Assembly (NCBI RefSeq): GCF_030418455.1
Contig: NZ_JAUHPW010000009.1
Location: forward strand, 62,001 to 126,000
Direction: 5' to 3'
Length of the DNA: 64,000 nucleotides
DNA from: Demequina litoralis
Lineage (GTDB): Bacteria; Actinomycetota; Actinomycetes; Actinomycetales; Demequinaceae
Shown here: in pieces, positions 11,117 through 22,329 of the stretch
Numbering within the stretch: the first letter of the stretch is position 1
How the letters are laid out: every line of letters begins with the position of its first letter
The notes under the pieces: model-generated
The model's input: only the letters and a program-made list of their open reading frames with translations
Told to the model about the DNA's origin: nothing
Databases searched by the model: none
Program-made: the position numbers and the translations under genes

Positions 11117-11884
11117 TCAGGGATGCGCCTCCGGCCGCGCCCAGTGGCCGCGCAGCGCGGCGAGCGCCGCGAGCGCGGCGGGACCGGCGGACGATGCGCG
11201 GAGCACATGGGGGCCGAGCACGACGGCCTCGGCGCCGGCGGCGGTGAGCGCCTCCACCTCGGCGTCGGAGATGCCACCCTCGGGACCGACGACCAGCCAC
11301 ACGGCCGTGTCCGCATCGTCCCAGTTCAGGGCCGTGATCGGCGCGGCGGCCGCCTCGTGGAGCACGAGCACCCGGGCGCCCGAGGCGACCGCCTCCGCCA
11401 CCCGCGCCGCGAGCTGCCGGGTGGTCGCCGCATCGTCCACCGGCGGGACGACGGCGCGCCGGCTCTGCTTCGCGGCGGCGAGCGCGAGCGACGCCCACTT
11501 CTCGCGGCCCTTGGCGGCCTTGGGTCCGCGCCACTGCACGATCGCGCGGTCGGACGCCCACGGGACGATGCGCGTGACGCCGAGCTCGACGGCCGCCTCG
11601 ACCGCCTGCTCGTCGCGGCCGCCCTTCGCGAGCGCCTGCACGAGCGTGACCTCGGGGTCGCGGTCGCGGCTCACCGCCTCGACGCGCACCTCCATCCAGC
11701 GGTCCCCCGTCGCGGCGAGCACGCCGCGCGCGCGGGCGCCCGCCCCGTCCACCACGTCGACGCGCTCGCCCACCTGACGGCGCTGGACGGTCACCGCGTG
11801 GCGGGCCTCGTCCCCCTCGACCCGCAGCACGTCGCCCGCGGCGGCGGTGGCGGCCGCGGGGTCGACGAAGACGGGGGCGGTCAC
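11117..11884 (-). CDS. rsmE: 16S rRNA (uracil1498-N3)-methyltransferase
   Basis: 255 residues. A SPOUT-fold methyltransferase for m3U1498 of 16S rRNA. The S-adenosylmethionine knot motif VGPEGGISDAE is present near residue 197, and LGPHVLRA follows near residue 222. The start is GTG 11884, three bases after the dnaJ stop. Notably this gene holds four exact copies of the abundant ten-base word (11189, 11312, 11429, 11563) in about 400 bases, in two orientations. Confidence 0.95.
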   Translation of the reverse strand: MTAPVFVDPAAATAAAGDVLRVEGDEARHAVTVQRRQVGERVDVVDGAGARARGVLAATGDRWMEVRVEAVSRDRDPEVTLVQALAKGGRDEQAVEAAVELGVTRIVPWASDRAIVQWRGPKAAKGREKWASLALAAAKQSRRAVVPPVDDAATTRQLAARVAEAVASGARVLVLHEAAAAPITALNWDDADTAVWLVVGPEGGISDAEVEALTAAGAEAVVLGPHVLRASSAGPAALAALAALRGHWARPEAHP

Positions 11885-11887
11885 CGC

Positions 11888-13021
11888 CTAGTGACCCTTG
11901 AAGGCGTCCCGGAGGCGCGAGAACACGCCGCCGCCGAGGGGCGCGAGGCGCGCCTCGGGGGCCTCCTCGCCGCGCAGGCCCGCGAGCTGGCGCAGCAGCT
12001 CGGCCTGCTCGTCGGTGAGGTCCGTCGGCGTGACCACGTCGAGGTGCACGTGCAGGTCGCCGCGGCCGGCGCGCTGGAGACGGCCGACGCCGAGCCCCTT
12101 GAGCCTCACCGTCGAGCCCGCGTGCGTGCCCGGGCGGACGTCGACCTCCTGCGGACCGTCGAAGGTCTCGACGGTCAGGACCGTGCCGAGCGCGGCGGCG
12201 GTCATCGGCACCTCGAGGTTGCAGTGCAGGTCGTCGCCGCGACGCTCGAAGACCGCGTGCTGACGCTCGCGGATCTCGATGTAGAGGTCGCCCTTCTGGC
12301 CGCCCGCGATGCCGGCGTCGCCCTGACCCGTCATGCGGATCCGGGTGCCGGTCTCGACGCCCGCGGGGATGTCGACGCTCACGGTGTGGCGCGAGTGGGT
12401 GCGGCCCTGGCCGGAGCACTCGCCGCACGGCGTCTCGATGGTGGAGCCGTAGCCGCCGCACGTGGGGCACGGCGCGGTGGTCATGACCTGGCCGAGCAGC
12501 GAGCGCGCGACGCGCTGGACGGAGCCGGTGCCGTTGCACTGGCGGCAGCCCTGCGGCTGGGTGCCGGGCGCGCAGCACGAGCCGTGGCATGTGGTGCAGA
12601 CGTCCGCGAGGTCGACCTGGATCTCCCGGGTGACGCCGAAGACGGCCTCCTCGAGCGTGACCTCGGTGTGGACGAGCGTGTCGCCGCCGCGCTGGACGCG
12701 CGAGGCCGGGCCGCGCTGCTGCCCGCCGAACGGGCCGGCGCCGCCGCCGAAGAACGTCTCGAAGATGTCCTCGAAGCCGAAGCCCTGGGGGCCGCCCGCG
12801 CCGCCGGACGCGGCGCGGGGGTCCACGCCGCGGTCGTACTGCGCGCGCTTGTCCGCGTGGCCGAGCACGTCGTACGCGGCGGCCACCTCCTTGAACCGCT
12901 CCTCGCCCTCCGCACCCGCGACGTCGGGGTGCAGCTCGCGCGCGAGCTTGCGGTACGCCTTCTTGATCTCCGCCTCGGAGGCGTCCCGAGAGACGCCCAG
13001 GACGGCGTAGTAGTCCTTCAC
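11888..13021 (-). CDS. dnaJ: Chaperone DnaJ (second actinobacterial type)
   Basis: 377 residues. It has a J domain with the HPD triad (about residue 33), a short Gly/Phe region and a zinc-finger region (about 140-210) with four Cys repeats. It ends in the two C-terminal substrate-binding domains. The first zinc repeat reads CTTCHGSC rather than the usual CxxCxGxG, so a Gly is replaced by Cys, with another Cys directly after. The start is GTG 13021, immediately after the hrcA stop. It is linked to hrcA, as is usual for the second DnaJ of actinobacteria, so HrcA/CIRCE heat-shock control is expected. Confidence 0.95.
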   Translation of the reverse strand: MKDYYAVLGVSRDASEAEIKKAYRKLARELHPDVAGAEGEERFKEVAAAYDVLGHADKRAQYDRGVDPRAASGGAGGPQGFGFEDIFETFFGGGAGPFGGQQRGPASRVQRGGDTLVHTEVTLEEAVFGVTREIQVDLADVCTTCHGSCCAPGTQPQGCRQCNGTGSVQRVARSLLGQVMTTAPCPTCGGYGSTIETPCGECSGQGRTHSRHTVSVDIPAGVETGTRIRMTGQGDAGIAGGQKGDLYIEIRERQHAVFERRGDDLHCNLEVPMTAAALGTVLTVETFDGPQEVDVRPGTHAGSTVRLKGLGVGRLQRAGRGDLHVHLDVVTPTDLTDEQAELLRQLAGLRGEEAPEARLAPLGGGVFSRLRDAFKGH

Positions 13022-14029
13022 CTAGAGCTCCACCACTTTCGACAGATAGCGGGCGACGGCGCGTACGGCGGCCATCGTCCCCGGATAGTCCATGCGTGTC
13101 GGTCCGAGCGCACCCACGAGCGAGGCGGCGTCGCGGCCGTAGGCCGCCGCGACGATCGACGTGCGCGACAGCGCCTCGTGGTGCGTCTCCGCGCCGATGC
13201 GAACCGAGACATCGTCCCCCTCGGCCGCCATCTCGTGCAACAGCCGCAGCAGCACCACCTGCTCCTCGAGCGCGTCCAGCACCGGCGCGATCGTGCCGGC
13301 CTCGAGGCCGGAACCCGCTCGTGCCAGGTTGGACGCTCCCGCGAACACGACGCGCTCGACGGTGCCGCCGCGCGCGGCGGTCACCACGAAGTCCGCGACG
13401 GCCCCGGCCCACGGCACCTGGTCGGGCGCGGCGGCCCACATGGTGAGCGCCGCCTCCAGCCGGGCGCCGGTGAGGCCCTCGGCGGTGGCGTTGACCTCGC
13501 GCACGGCGCGCTCGAACGCGTCGTCCGATGTCGCCTCGCCCAGCGCGATGGTGCGCTGGTCGACGCGCGCGTCCGCGGACACCACGACCACGAGCGCGTG
13601 CTCGGCGCCCATGCGCACCAGCTCGATGCGGCGCACCGCGGACTCCCGCAGCGACGGGTACTGCACCACCGCCACCTGGCGCGTCAGCTGGCTCAGCAGC
13701 CGCACCGACCTCTCGACGACGTCGTTGAGGTCGACGGCGTCGGACAGGAACGTGCCGATCGCGCGCTTGTGGGCGTCGGGCAGCGCGGCGGCCGCGAGCT
13801 GGTCCACGAACGAGCGGTAGCCCAGGTCCGTGGGGATGCGCCCCGCGGAGGTGTAGGGCTGCGCGATGAGCCCCTCCTCCTCGAGGATCGCCATGTCGTT
13901 GCGGATGGTCGCGGAGGAGACGCCCAGCGTGTGGGCCTCGGCGAGCGCCTTCGACCCCACGGGCTCGTGGGTGGACACGTAGCCCTCCACGATCGCGCGC
14001 AGCACGGCGCGGCGACGCTCCTCGCTCAC
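13022..14029 (-). CDS. hrcA: Heat-inducible transcription repressor HrcA
   Basis: 335 residues. It has an N-terminal winged helix (about 1-75, including SSATIRNDMAILEEEGLI) and a GAF-like dimerisation/inserted-domain body. HrcA binds the CIRCE operator and needs GroEL for activity. The start is GTG 14029 after a strong AGGAGGGG site. A long upstream extension in the same frame has unrelated composition and was rejected. A CIRCE element lies 10 bases upstream of the start codon, so the operon is autoregulated. Confidence 0.97.
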   Translation of the reverse strand: MSEERRRAVLRAIVEGYVSTHEPVGSKALAEAHTLGVSSATIRNDMAILEEEGLIAQPYTSAGRIPTDLGYRSFVDQLAAAALPDAHKRAIGTFLSDAVDLNDVVERSVRLLSQLTRQVAVVQYPSLRESAVRRIELVRMGAEHALVVVVSADARVDQRTIALGEATSDDAFERAVREVNATAEGLTGARLEAALTMWAAAPDQVPWAGAVADFVVTAARGGTVERVVFAGASNLARAGSGLEAGTIAPVLDALEEQVVLLRLLHEMAAEGDDVSVRIGAETHHEALSRTSIVAAAYGRDAASLVGALGPTRMDYPGTMAAVRAVARYLSKVVEL

Positions 14030-14038
14030 GATCCCCTC

Positions 14039-14065
14039 CTGGCACTCGAACTCGACGAGTGCTAA
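14039..14065. promoter_or_regulatory. CIRCE operator for HrcA
   Basis: The right half GAGTGCTAA (14057-14065) is perfect and the left half CTGGCACTC (14039-14047) matches seven of nine bases of TTAGCACTC. The spacer is exactly nine bases. It overlaps the expected promoter/leader of hrcA. Confidence 0.9.
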
Positions 14066-14218
14066 TCCTAACGCGGCCCGCGGACGCCTCCCGGGCCCCG
14101 GCGCGGCGTGCCGGGGCCCGCACGCGGCACCCGGCCGGAGCGCGCCCACCTGGCTAGATTGGAGGTGCGGGGGCGCCTCGCGCGCCTCCGCCCAGGTCCG
14201 CATCCGAGGGAGAGAGCC

Positions 14219-14614
14219 ATGACCGAGAACCCGCCGCCGCCACCGCAGTCGCCTCCGCCGCCGCCCCAGCAGCCCTACGCCCCCCAGCCGATGACGCAGA
14301 GCGACGAGCGCCTGTGGGCGATGCTCGCCCACCTCGGCATCATCCTGTTCGGCTTCCTGCCGCCGCTCATCATCTGGCTGGTGTTCCGCGAACGCAGCGC
14401 GTTCGTCGACGACCAGGGCAAGGAGGCGCTCAACTTCTCGATCCTCGTCACCATCGCCCAGATCGTCGCCGGCATCCTGTGGGTGGTGATCATCGGCATC
14501 GTGCTCAGCGTCGTGGTCGGCATCGCGATGCTGGTGCTGTGCATCATGGCCGGCATCGCCGCCAACCGCGGCGAGCGCTACCGCTACCCGTTCAACTGGC
14601 GCATCGTGAAGTAG
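14219..14614 (+). CDS. DUF4870-family membrane protein, copy 1
   Basis: 131 residues. It starts with a Pro/Gln-rich cytoplasmic tail (about 1-25), followed by three hydrophobic segments (about 38-60, 76-98 and 100-118). The central RERSAFVDDQGKEALNF motif is characteristic of DUF4870. ATG 14219 follows a GAGGGAGAG site. A second, clearly related gene follows after a terminator, so this is a local duplication with separate transcription. The function of the family is unknown. Confidence 0.82.
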   Translation: MTENPPPPPQSPPPPPQQPYAPQPMTQSDERLWAMLAHLGIILFGFLPPLIIWLVFRERSAFVDDQGKEALNFSILVTIAQIVAGILWVVIIGIVLSVVVGIAMLVLCIMAGIAANRGERYRYPFNWRIVK

Positions 14615-14637
14615 GGGTCGTACCCCGAGCAGGATCA

Positions 14638-14685
14638 GGGCCCCGCTCCCCCTCGTGGTGGATGCGGGGCCCCGCCCCTTTTGCG
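14638..14685 (+). terminator. Strong terminator between the two DUF4870 genes
   Basis: GGGCCCCGC (14638-14646) pairs perfectly with GCGGGGCCC (14664-14672) across a 17-base loop. It is followed by CGCCCC and a run of four T. Confidence 0.8.
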
Positions 14686-14696
14686 AGGCTGGAGGC

Positions 14697-15182
14697 ATGA
14701 ACGACACGACCCAGCCCCAGACGCCGGCCGACGGCACCGTCCCCCCTCAGGACGGCCCCGCCCAGCCGCAGCAGCCCTACGCGGCGCCCACGCCGCCCTA
14801 CGTCGCCCCGGCCCCGATGCTCGAGAGCGACGCCCGCACCATCGCCATGCTGGTGCACATCCTCGCCGCAGTCGCGCTCGTGGTCTCCGCGGGCACGCTC
14901 GCCTTCGTGGTGCCGCTCGTGATGTGGCTCATCTACCGCGAGCGCAGCGCGCTCGTCGACTGGCACGGCAAGACCAACCTCAACCTCCAGCTCACGTCGC
15001 TGGTCGTGGTGATCGCCTCGGTCCTCATCGGCCTCCTGACGCTCGGCATCGGGTTCGCCGTCACGTGGATCCCCATGATCGGGTACCCGATCTACGCGCT
15101 CGTCATCTCGATCATCGCCGGCGTCAAGGCGAACCGCGGGGAGTACTACCGGATCCCGCTCATCATCCCGTTCATCCGCTGA
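14697..15182 (+). CDS. DUF4870-family membrane protein, copy 2
   Basis: 161 residues. It has the same layout as its upstream neighbour: a Pro/Gln/Thr-rich tail (about 1-40) and then hydrophobic segments around the motif RERSALVDWHGKTNLNLQ. The C-terminal segment ends in a motif like that of copy 1 (ANRGEYYRIPLI versus ANRGERYRYPFN). ATG 14697 follows GGAGG. The two genes are paralogues separated by a strong terminator, which suggests independent regulation. The downstream acyltransferase converges on this gene, with only 54 bases between the stops. Confidence 0.82.
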   Translation: MNDTTQPQTPADGTVPPQDGPAQPQQPYAAPTPPYVAPAPMLESDARTIAMLVHILAAVALVVSAGTLAFVVPLVMWLIYRERSALVDWHGKTNLNLQLTSLVVVIASVLIGLLTLGIGFAVTWIPMIGYPIYALVISIIAGVKANRGEYYRIPLIIPFIR

Positions 15183-15236
15183 CGGAGCCCGCACGGCCGG
15201 GGCTCGGGGGCGACCCCGGGTCCCGGCCCTCGTGCG

Positions 15237-17309
15237 TCAGGCCGCCGCCGCGGCCGCGAGGGCGCGCTTCACGGTGCGGGCGAAGACGGCCGAGCCGTCG
15301 TCGTCGGGGTGGATCCCGTCGGAGCCGAGCACGTCCGGGCGGCGCTCGACGGCGCGCTGCCAGTCCGCCACCACCGCGTTCGGATGCGCCCGCGCCGCCT
15401 CGCGCACCGCGCGCTGCGACGCCGCCATCCACGACCGGTCGCCGTACGGCGTCACCAGCACCACCGGACGCCCCTCGACCGCCGCGATCAGCCGGTCCAT
15501 GTCCTCCTCGGGTACCGCGCCGTTGGTGCCGAGCGCGACCACCACGTAGTCGCGCAGCCGCCCCTGGCGTGCGAGCTGCTCGACGCGGTCGACGCCCGTC
15601 CAGAACTGCCGCCCCACCTCGGCGTCCACCGCGATGCCGGGCAGCGCCTCCGCGAGCGCCGGCGCGGCGCCGAGCGCGACCGAGTCGCCGATCACCGTGA
15701 CGTCGCTGCCGACGGGCGGCGCCGGCCGGCGTTCGGGCAGCGCGCCGGGCGGCGGGACCTGCGCGGGCAGAGGCGTGCCTCCCAGGCCCAGCACGGACGA
15801 TGCGGGCGTACCCGGCGCCGGGATCGTCGCGGGCGTCGACGGGGTGGGCGGCGGCGCTGCGAGCGTCGCCGCGAGGCGCGCGCCCTCCTCCAGCCGCGCC
15901 TCGAGGCCCGTGCGGTCGGGCGCCAGCGCGATGCCCGCCCCCGCGAGCGCGAGCACGCCGCCGGCCGCGCCGACCACCGCGACAGCCCGGCGGCGACGCC
16001 AGCCGCTCCGCGCATCGTCCCCCCGCCGCAGCCGCCCGACGAGGACGCGTGCGGCACGGCGCAGGCCCATGCGCCGCACCGGCATCTCGAGCCACCGATA
16101 CGAGGCCGCCGCGGCGGCGACCGTCGCGACCACCGTGATCACCACGGCCGGCCCCGAGGCCTCGCGGACGCGGCCGCCGTCGAGCGCCGTCACCGCGACC
16201 ACCAGGACGGGCCAGTGCCACAGGTAGATGCCGTACGAGCGGTCGCCCACCCACCGCAGCAGGGGTGTGTCGAGTCGCTCCCCGAGCGCCGGCACCGCGA
16301 CCACGAGGTGGACGACGGCCGCGGCGGCGAGCGAGGCGAGCACGAGCCCGCCGCGGTACGCCCAGGCAGAGTCCCACGGCAGGAGGACGGCGATCGCGCC
16401 GAGCGAGACGAGCCCCACGGCGCCGAGCGTGACGGCGCGCGCGGGCTGCGCCGCCGCGGCCTCCCGCGCATCGTCCCGTGCCCACCAGAACGCGAGCCCG
16501 GCGCCGATCATGAGGCCGAAGGCGTGCGTGTCGGTGCCGAGGTAGACGCGCGTGGGATCGCCGGCGGGCAGGAGCACCGCCATGGCGAGCGCCGATGCGG
16601 CGGCGAGCATGGCCGCGACCCAGGCCGCGCGCCGCATCGCGAGGCCGGCGGCACCGATGAGGATCACCGCGAGCGGCCACAGCAGGTAGAACTGCTCCTC
16701 GACCGCGAGGGACCACAGGTTCTCGAACAGGTGCGGGGACGATGCGGCGGCGTAGCTGCGGCCGAGCAGCAGGGTGGCCCAGTTGCTGGTGAACGTCGCG
16801 GCGGCCGCGACCTCCGCACCGGCGCCGACGAGCAGGTCGCCCCACAGGGAGCCCTCGACGGCTCCGCCCCCGAGCAGCACGACGCCGGCGGCCGCGGACA
16901 CGACGGCGACGCCGACCGCGACGACGACGGCCAGCGCCGGCAGCAGGCGACGCGCGCGATGGACCCAGAAGCGTCGCAGCGAGATGCGGCCGCGCTCGGC
17001 GCGCTCGCGGAGCAGGATCGTGGTGATGAGGAAGCCCGACAGGACGAAGAACACGTCGACGCCGACGTAGCCGCCCGGGAGCCACGACGGCGCGAGGTGG
17101 TACGCGACCACCAGGACGACGGCGATCGCGCGCAGGCCGTCGAGACCCGCGATCCGTCCGCGCGGGACGGCGCGGGTCTGTCGCGCGCGCGGGGCCTCCC
17201 GCGTGAGGGTGTCGGTGCTGATGAGCGTGCCCGGCGGCCGCGAGGGCCGCCGCTCCTTCCTGGTATTCCGGCCCACCAGGGTACGGCCCGGAACGGACAT
17301 CGGGGACAT
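15237..17309 (-). CDS. Membrane acyltransferase (OafA/YrhL type) fused to an SGNH hydrolase domain
   Basis: 690 residues. The N-terminal acyltransferase-3 domain (about 50-410) has roughly ten membrane segments and begins with the family signature GLDGLRAIAVVLVVAYH. The C-terminal extracytoplasmic SGNH domain (about 530-690) carries the Ser block GDSVALG, the Asn block ALGTNGAV and the Asp/His block DGIHPD, so all catalytic blocks are present. Such fusions O-acetylate cell-surface glycans or peptidoglycan. ATG 17309 and ATG 17300 are equally possible starts. The gene contains four exact copies of the ten-base word (15795, 16011, 16467, 16737). It stands alone between hemW and the DUF4870 genes. 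Confidence 0.9.
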   Translation of the reverse strand: MSPMSVPGRTLVGRNTRKERRPSRPPGTLISTDTLTREAPRARQTRAVPRGRIAGLDGLRAIAVVLVVAYHLAPSWLPGGYVGVDVFFVLSGFLITTILLRERAERGRISLRRFWVHRARRLLPALAVVVAVGVAVVSAAAGVVLLGGGAVEGSLWGDLLVGAGAEVAAAATFTSNWATLLLGRSYAAASSPHLFENLWSLAVEEQFYLLWPLAVILIGAAGLAMRRAAWVAAMLAAASALAMAVLLPAGDPTRVYLGTDTHAFGLMIGAGLAFWWARDDAREAAAAQPARAVTLGAVGLVSLGAIAVLLPWDSAWAYRGGLVLASLAAAAVVHLVVAVPALGERLDTPLLRWVGDRSYGIYLWHWPVLVVAVTALDGGRVREASGPAVVITVVATVAAAAASYRWLEMPVRRMGLRRAARVLVGRLRRGDDARSGWRRRRAVAVVGAAGGVLALAGAGIALAPDRTGLEARLEEGARLAATLAAPPPTPSTPATIPAPGTPASSVLGLGGTPLPAQVPPPGALPERRPAPPVGSDVTVIGDSVALGAAPALAEALPGIAVDAEVGRQFWTGVDRVEQLARQGRLRDYVVVALGTNGAVPEEDMDRLIAAVEGRPVVLVTPYGDRSWMAASQRAVREAARAHPNAVVADWQRAVERRPDVLGSDGIHPDDDGSAVFARTVKRALAAAAAA

Positions 17310-17379
17310 CCGGGTCGAACGCCCAGATGCGCGCGGCGAGTCGCTCCGCGGGACGCCGTCCGCGCCGTGGTGGGGCGGG

Positions 17380-18564
17380 TCAGAAGGCCAGCGCGCGGAC
17401 CGCGAGATCCGCGAGCAGGCGGCCGCGACGCGTGAGCCGCAGCGTCCCGCGCACGGCAGCGGCGCCGTCGAGGACGCCGTCCGCGATGAGCTTCGCGACC
17501 GCCTCGCCGCGTCCCTCCACCAGCTCGGCGGGGATGCCCTCGGACAGCCGCAGGCGCAGCATCACCTGCTCGAGGCGGAGATCGTCGCCCGCCAGCTCCT
17601 CGCCCTCGGCCTCCGGGCTCTCGCCCGCCGCCAGACGGGCGGCGTAGGCGCGCGGGTGCTTGACGTTCCACCACCGGCGCGCGGGTGCCTCCGTGCCGTC
17701 GGGACGACGGTGCGGGCCCAGGTAGGAATGTGCGCCGGGGCCCACGCCCCACCAGTCCTGGCTGCGCCAGTACGCCATGTTGTGGCGGCAGCGGTCGGCG
17801 GGCTCGCGCGCCCAGTTCGAGACCTCGTACCAGGAGTAGCCGGCCTCGCTCAGGAGCGTGTCCGCGAGCTCGTACATCTCGGCCTGGACGTCGGGGTCGG
17901 TCGGCTCGACCTCGCCGCGGCGCAGCTGCGCGCCCATGCGGGTGCCCGGCTCGATCACGAGGGCGTACGCGCTCACATGATCGGGCTCGAGCGCGAGGAC
18001 GGACTCGAGGCTGGCGCGCCAGTCGGCGAGCGACTCCCCCGGCGTGCCGTAGATGAGGTCGAGGCTGACCTTGAGGCCGGCCTCGCGGGCGGCCGCGACG
18101 GCGCGCTCCACGTTCGCCGGGTTGTGCGTGCGGTCGAGCGTCGTGAGCACGTGCGGCACCGCGGACTGCATGCCCAGGCTCACGCGGGTGAAGCCCGCGC
18201 GCGCGAGCGCGCGCAGCGACTCCTTGGTGACGGAGTCCGGGTTGGCCTCGGTGGTGACCTCCGCATCGGCGCTCAGCCCCCACGTGCCGCGCACGCCGTC
18301 GAGCAGCGCGATGAGCGCGGACGAGTCGAGCATGGTCGGGGTGCCGCCGCCGAAGAACACGGTGCGCGCGGCGCGGGCGTCGCCGGGCATCGCGGTGCGC
18401 GCGAGCTCCATCTCGCGCAGCGCGGCCTCGACGTAGCCCTCGCGGGTCGCGCCCTCGACCTCGCCGGGCGCGTACGTGTTGAAGTCGCAGTAGCCGCAGC
18501 GCACCGAGCAGAACGGGACGTGGACGTAGACGCCGAGGTCCCTCACCCCCGCGACGGTATTCAT
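17380..18564 (-). CDS. hemW: Radical SAM protein HemW (heme chaperone)
   Basis: About 394 residues from ATG 18564. The radical-SAM cluster motif CSVRCGYCDF lies near residue 20, followed by FFGGGTPTML. The HNMAYW element typical of HemW-like rather than HemN-like proteins is also present. HemW binds heme and inserts it into respiratory enzymes; it is not the coproporphyrinogen oxidase itself. A GTG at 18615 would add 17 residues and lies just beyond the lepA stop; ATG 18564 fits family length better, but the ribosome site is weak for both. It follows lepA on the same strand, the usual order. Confidence 0.93.
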   Translation of the reverse strand: MNTVAGVRDLGVYVHVPFCSVRCGYCDFNTYAPGEVEGATREGYVEAALREMELARTAMPGDARAARTVFFGGGTPTMLDSSALIALLDGVRGTWGLSADAEVTTEANPDSVTKESLRALARAGFTRVSLGMQSAVPHVLTTLDRTHNPANVERAVAAAREAGLKVSLDLIYGTPGESLADWRASLESVLALEPDHVSAYALVIEPGTRMGAQLRRGEVEPTDPDVQAEMYELADTLLSEAGYSWYEVSNWAREPADRCRHNMAYWRSQDWWGVGPGAHSYLGPHRRPDGTEAPARRWWNVKHPRAYAARLAAGESPEAEGEELAGDDLRLEQVMLRLRLSEGIPAELVEGRGEAVAKLIADGVLDGAAAVRGTLRLTRRGRLLADLAVRALAF

Positions 18565-18616
18565 GTGCTCATCATGCCTGGTGAGAACATGGTCCGTCGC
18601 GTCGGACAGGGGCACG

Positions 18617-20470
<1,854 letters not shown>

Positions 20471-20637
20471 GGTGATGACGGTTCCTCGGTTCAGGCTTTT
20501 TCGGGTGCGGGCTATTCTCCCATGAAGTCGGGCCGCACCGCGGCGGCCCCCGAGCCTCATGGCCGCGCCCGACCTGCCGATACATGGAGTGGACCGCGCG
20601 CAGGGTGCGCGCGGCCAGGACCCGGGAGGAGGCGACG

Positions 20638-22329
20638 ATGGCGGAGACCGATCTGTTCCGTCCCGCGTTCGACGGCTCGCCCATCGGCATGGTGGTGCTC
20701 GGCGCCGACGGCGCCCTCGTCGACGTCAACGGCGCCTTCGCGCGCATCGTCGGACGCTCGGTGGCCGCGCTCCGCACCTACCGCCTGCGCGACCTCACGC
20801 ACCCCGACGACATCCCCCGCGACGAGGAGCTGCGCTGGCAGCTCGACCACGGCGAGCTTCCCTACTTCCAGGCGCAGACGCGCCTCATCCACCGCAACGG
20901 CGACGCGGTGTGGACGCGCATGACCGTCTCGCCCGCCGAGGGCGAGGGCGCCGCGCGCTACCTCGTGCACGTCGAGGACATCACCGAGATCCGCCGCGCC
21001 AAGGACCTGCTCGAACGCCGCGCCCTGTACGACCACCTCACGGGCCTCGCGAACCGCACGCTGCTGCTCGAGCGGCTCGAGGCCGCGCTCGAGGAGCGCC
21101 GCACCGACGCGCACACCGTCGCGTGCATCTTCCTCGACGTCGACCACTTCAAGGTGGTCAACGACTCGCTCGGGCACGAGGCCGGCGACGAGCTGCTCCA
21201 GGAGATCGCGCGCCGCATCAAGGGCGCCGTGCGTCCCGGCGACACCGTCGCGCGCCTCGGCGGCGACGAGTTCGTGGTGATCCTGGAGTCCGTCGCGACG
21301 CAGGCGGCCGCGGAGGCCTTCCTCACCGTGATCGCCTCGGACGTGCAGATCCCGTTCAACGTGAGCGGCCACGAGGTGGTCCCGACCGTGAGCGCCGGCC
21401 TCGCGCTGGCCGAGCCCGACCTCACCGCCGAGAGCCTCCTGCGCAACGCCGACACCGCGATGTACGCGGCGAAGCAGCGCGGCCGCGCCCGCGTCGAGGT
21501 CTTCACGAGCGAGCTGCGCTCGCACGCGCTCAACAAGCTGTCGATCGAGTCCGAGCTGCGCGCCGCGATCCGCGAGGGCGAGCTCGTGGTGCACTACCAG
21601 CCGATCGTGCGCCTCGACACGGCCGAGGTGGTCGCGTACGAGGCGCTCGTGCGCTGGCAGCACCCCAACCGCGGGCTGCTCCTGCCCGAGGAGTTCATCG
21701 AGGTGTGCGAGGAGGCGAACCTCGTCGTCCCGCTCGGCGCGTTCGTCATCACCGAGGCCTGCGAGTTCATCGCCGCCCACCCGGAGTTCACGGGGCGCGT
21801 GTTCGTCAACGTGTCGACCCGCCAGATCGGCTCGGCCGACCTCACCCGCGTCGTCACCCACGCGCTCGACGCCACCGGGATCGACCCGCACCGCCTGGGC
21901 CTCGAGATCACCGAGTCCGGCATGCTCATCGCCACCCAGGCCGCGAAGTCCGACCTCGACGGCCTCACCGCGCTCGGCGTCGACCTCATCATCGACGACT
22001 TCGGCACCGGCTACTCGGCGCTCAGCTCCGTGCTGCTCAACCCGGTCTCGGGGCTCAAGCTCGCACGCGAGTTCACGCTGCGCCTGGGCGACCGCGGCAC
22101 CGGCGACCGCATCTCGACCACCGTCGCGACGCTCACCCGCAGCCTGCACATGTCCGGCGTCATCGAGGGAGTCGAGTCGGAGGCGCAGCGCGCGATCGCG
22201 CGCGAGCACGGCTGGCAGCTCGGGCAGGGCTTCCTCTTCGGGCACGCCAAGCCCGCCCACGAGCTCGACCTGCGCGGTCCGTCGTCCGTGGCGGACCCGC
22301 ACGAGGGGCCGGTACCGTCGGCAGGGTGA
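20638..22329 (+). CDS. PAS-GGDEF-EAL protein (c-di-GMP turnover)
   Basis: About 563 residues from ATG 20638, which has a GGGAGGAGG site. It comprises a PAS domain (about 5-125), a GGDEF domain with an intact GGDEF active site near residue 208 and an RXXD-like region not clearly present, and an EAL domain from about 310. EAL catalytic residues are largely kept: EAL in YEALVRW, Asn in [21 protein letters not shown], and the late Glu in EGVES. The usual KID motif reads KLA, losing the Asp. It may make, degrade or only sense c-di-GMP. There is no signal peptide or membrane segment, so it is cytosolic. Its stop overlaps the next gene as GTGA. Confidence 0.9.
   Translation: MAETDLFRPAFDGSPIGMVVLGADGALVDVNGAFARIVGRSVAALRTYRLRDLTHPDDIPRDEELRWQLDHGELPYFQAQTRLIHRNGDAVWTRMTVSPAEGEGAARYLVHVEDITEIRRAKDLLERRALYDHLTGLANRTLLLERLEAALEERRTDAHTVACIFLDVDHFKVVNDSLGHEAGDELLQEIARRIKGAVRPGDTVARLGGDEFVVILESVATQAAAEAFLTVIASDVQIPFNVSGHEVVPTVSAGLALAEPDLTAESLLRNADTAMYAAKQRGRARVEVFTSELRSHALNKLSIESELRAAIREGELVVHYQPIVRLDTAEVVAYEALVRWQHPNRGLLLPEEFIEVCEEANLVVPLGAFVITEACEFIAAHPEFTGRVFVNVSTRQIGSADLTRVVTHALDATGIDPHRLGLEITESGMLIATQAAKSDLDGLTALGVDLIIDDFGTGYSALSSVLLNPVSGLKLAREFTLRLGDRGTGDRISTTVATLTRSLHMSGVIEGVESEAQRAIAREHGWQLGQGFLFGHAKPAHELDLRGPSSVADPHEGPVPSAG

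Noticed and set aside
15183-15236. Terminator after DUF4870 copy 2
   Set aside because: GAGCCC/GGGCTC can pair, but the helix is short with no T run, and the region is too GC-rich to judge.
18565-18615. HemW N-terminal extension from GTG 18615
   Set aside because: The extra 17 residues are not typical of HemW, and the start has no ribosome site beyond the lepA stop; kept only as an alternative.
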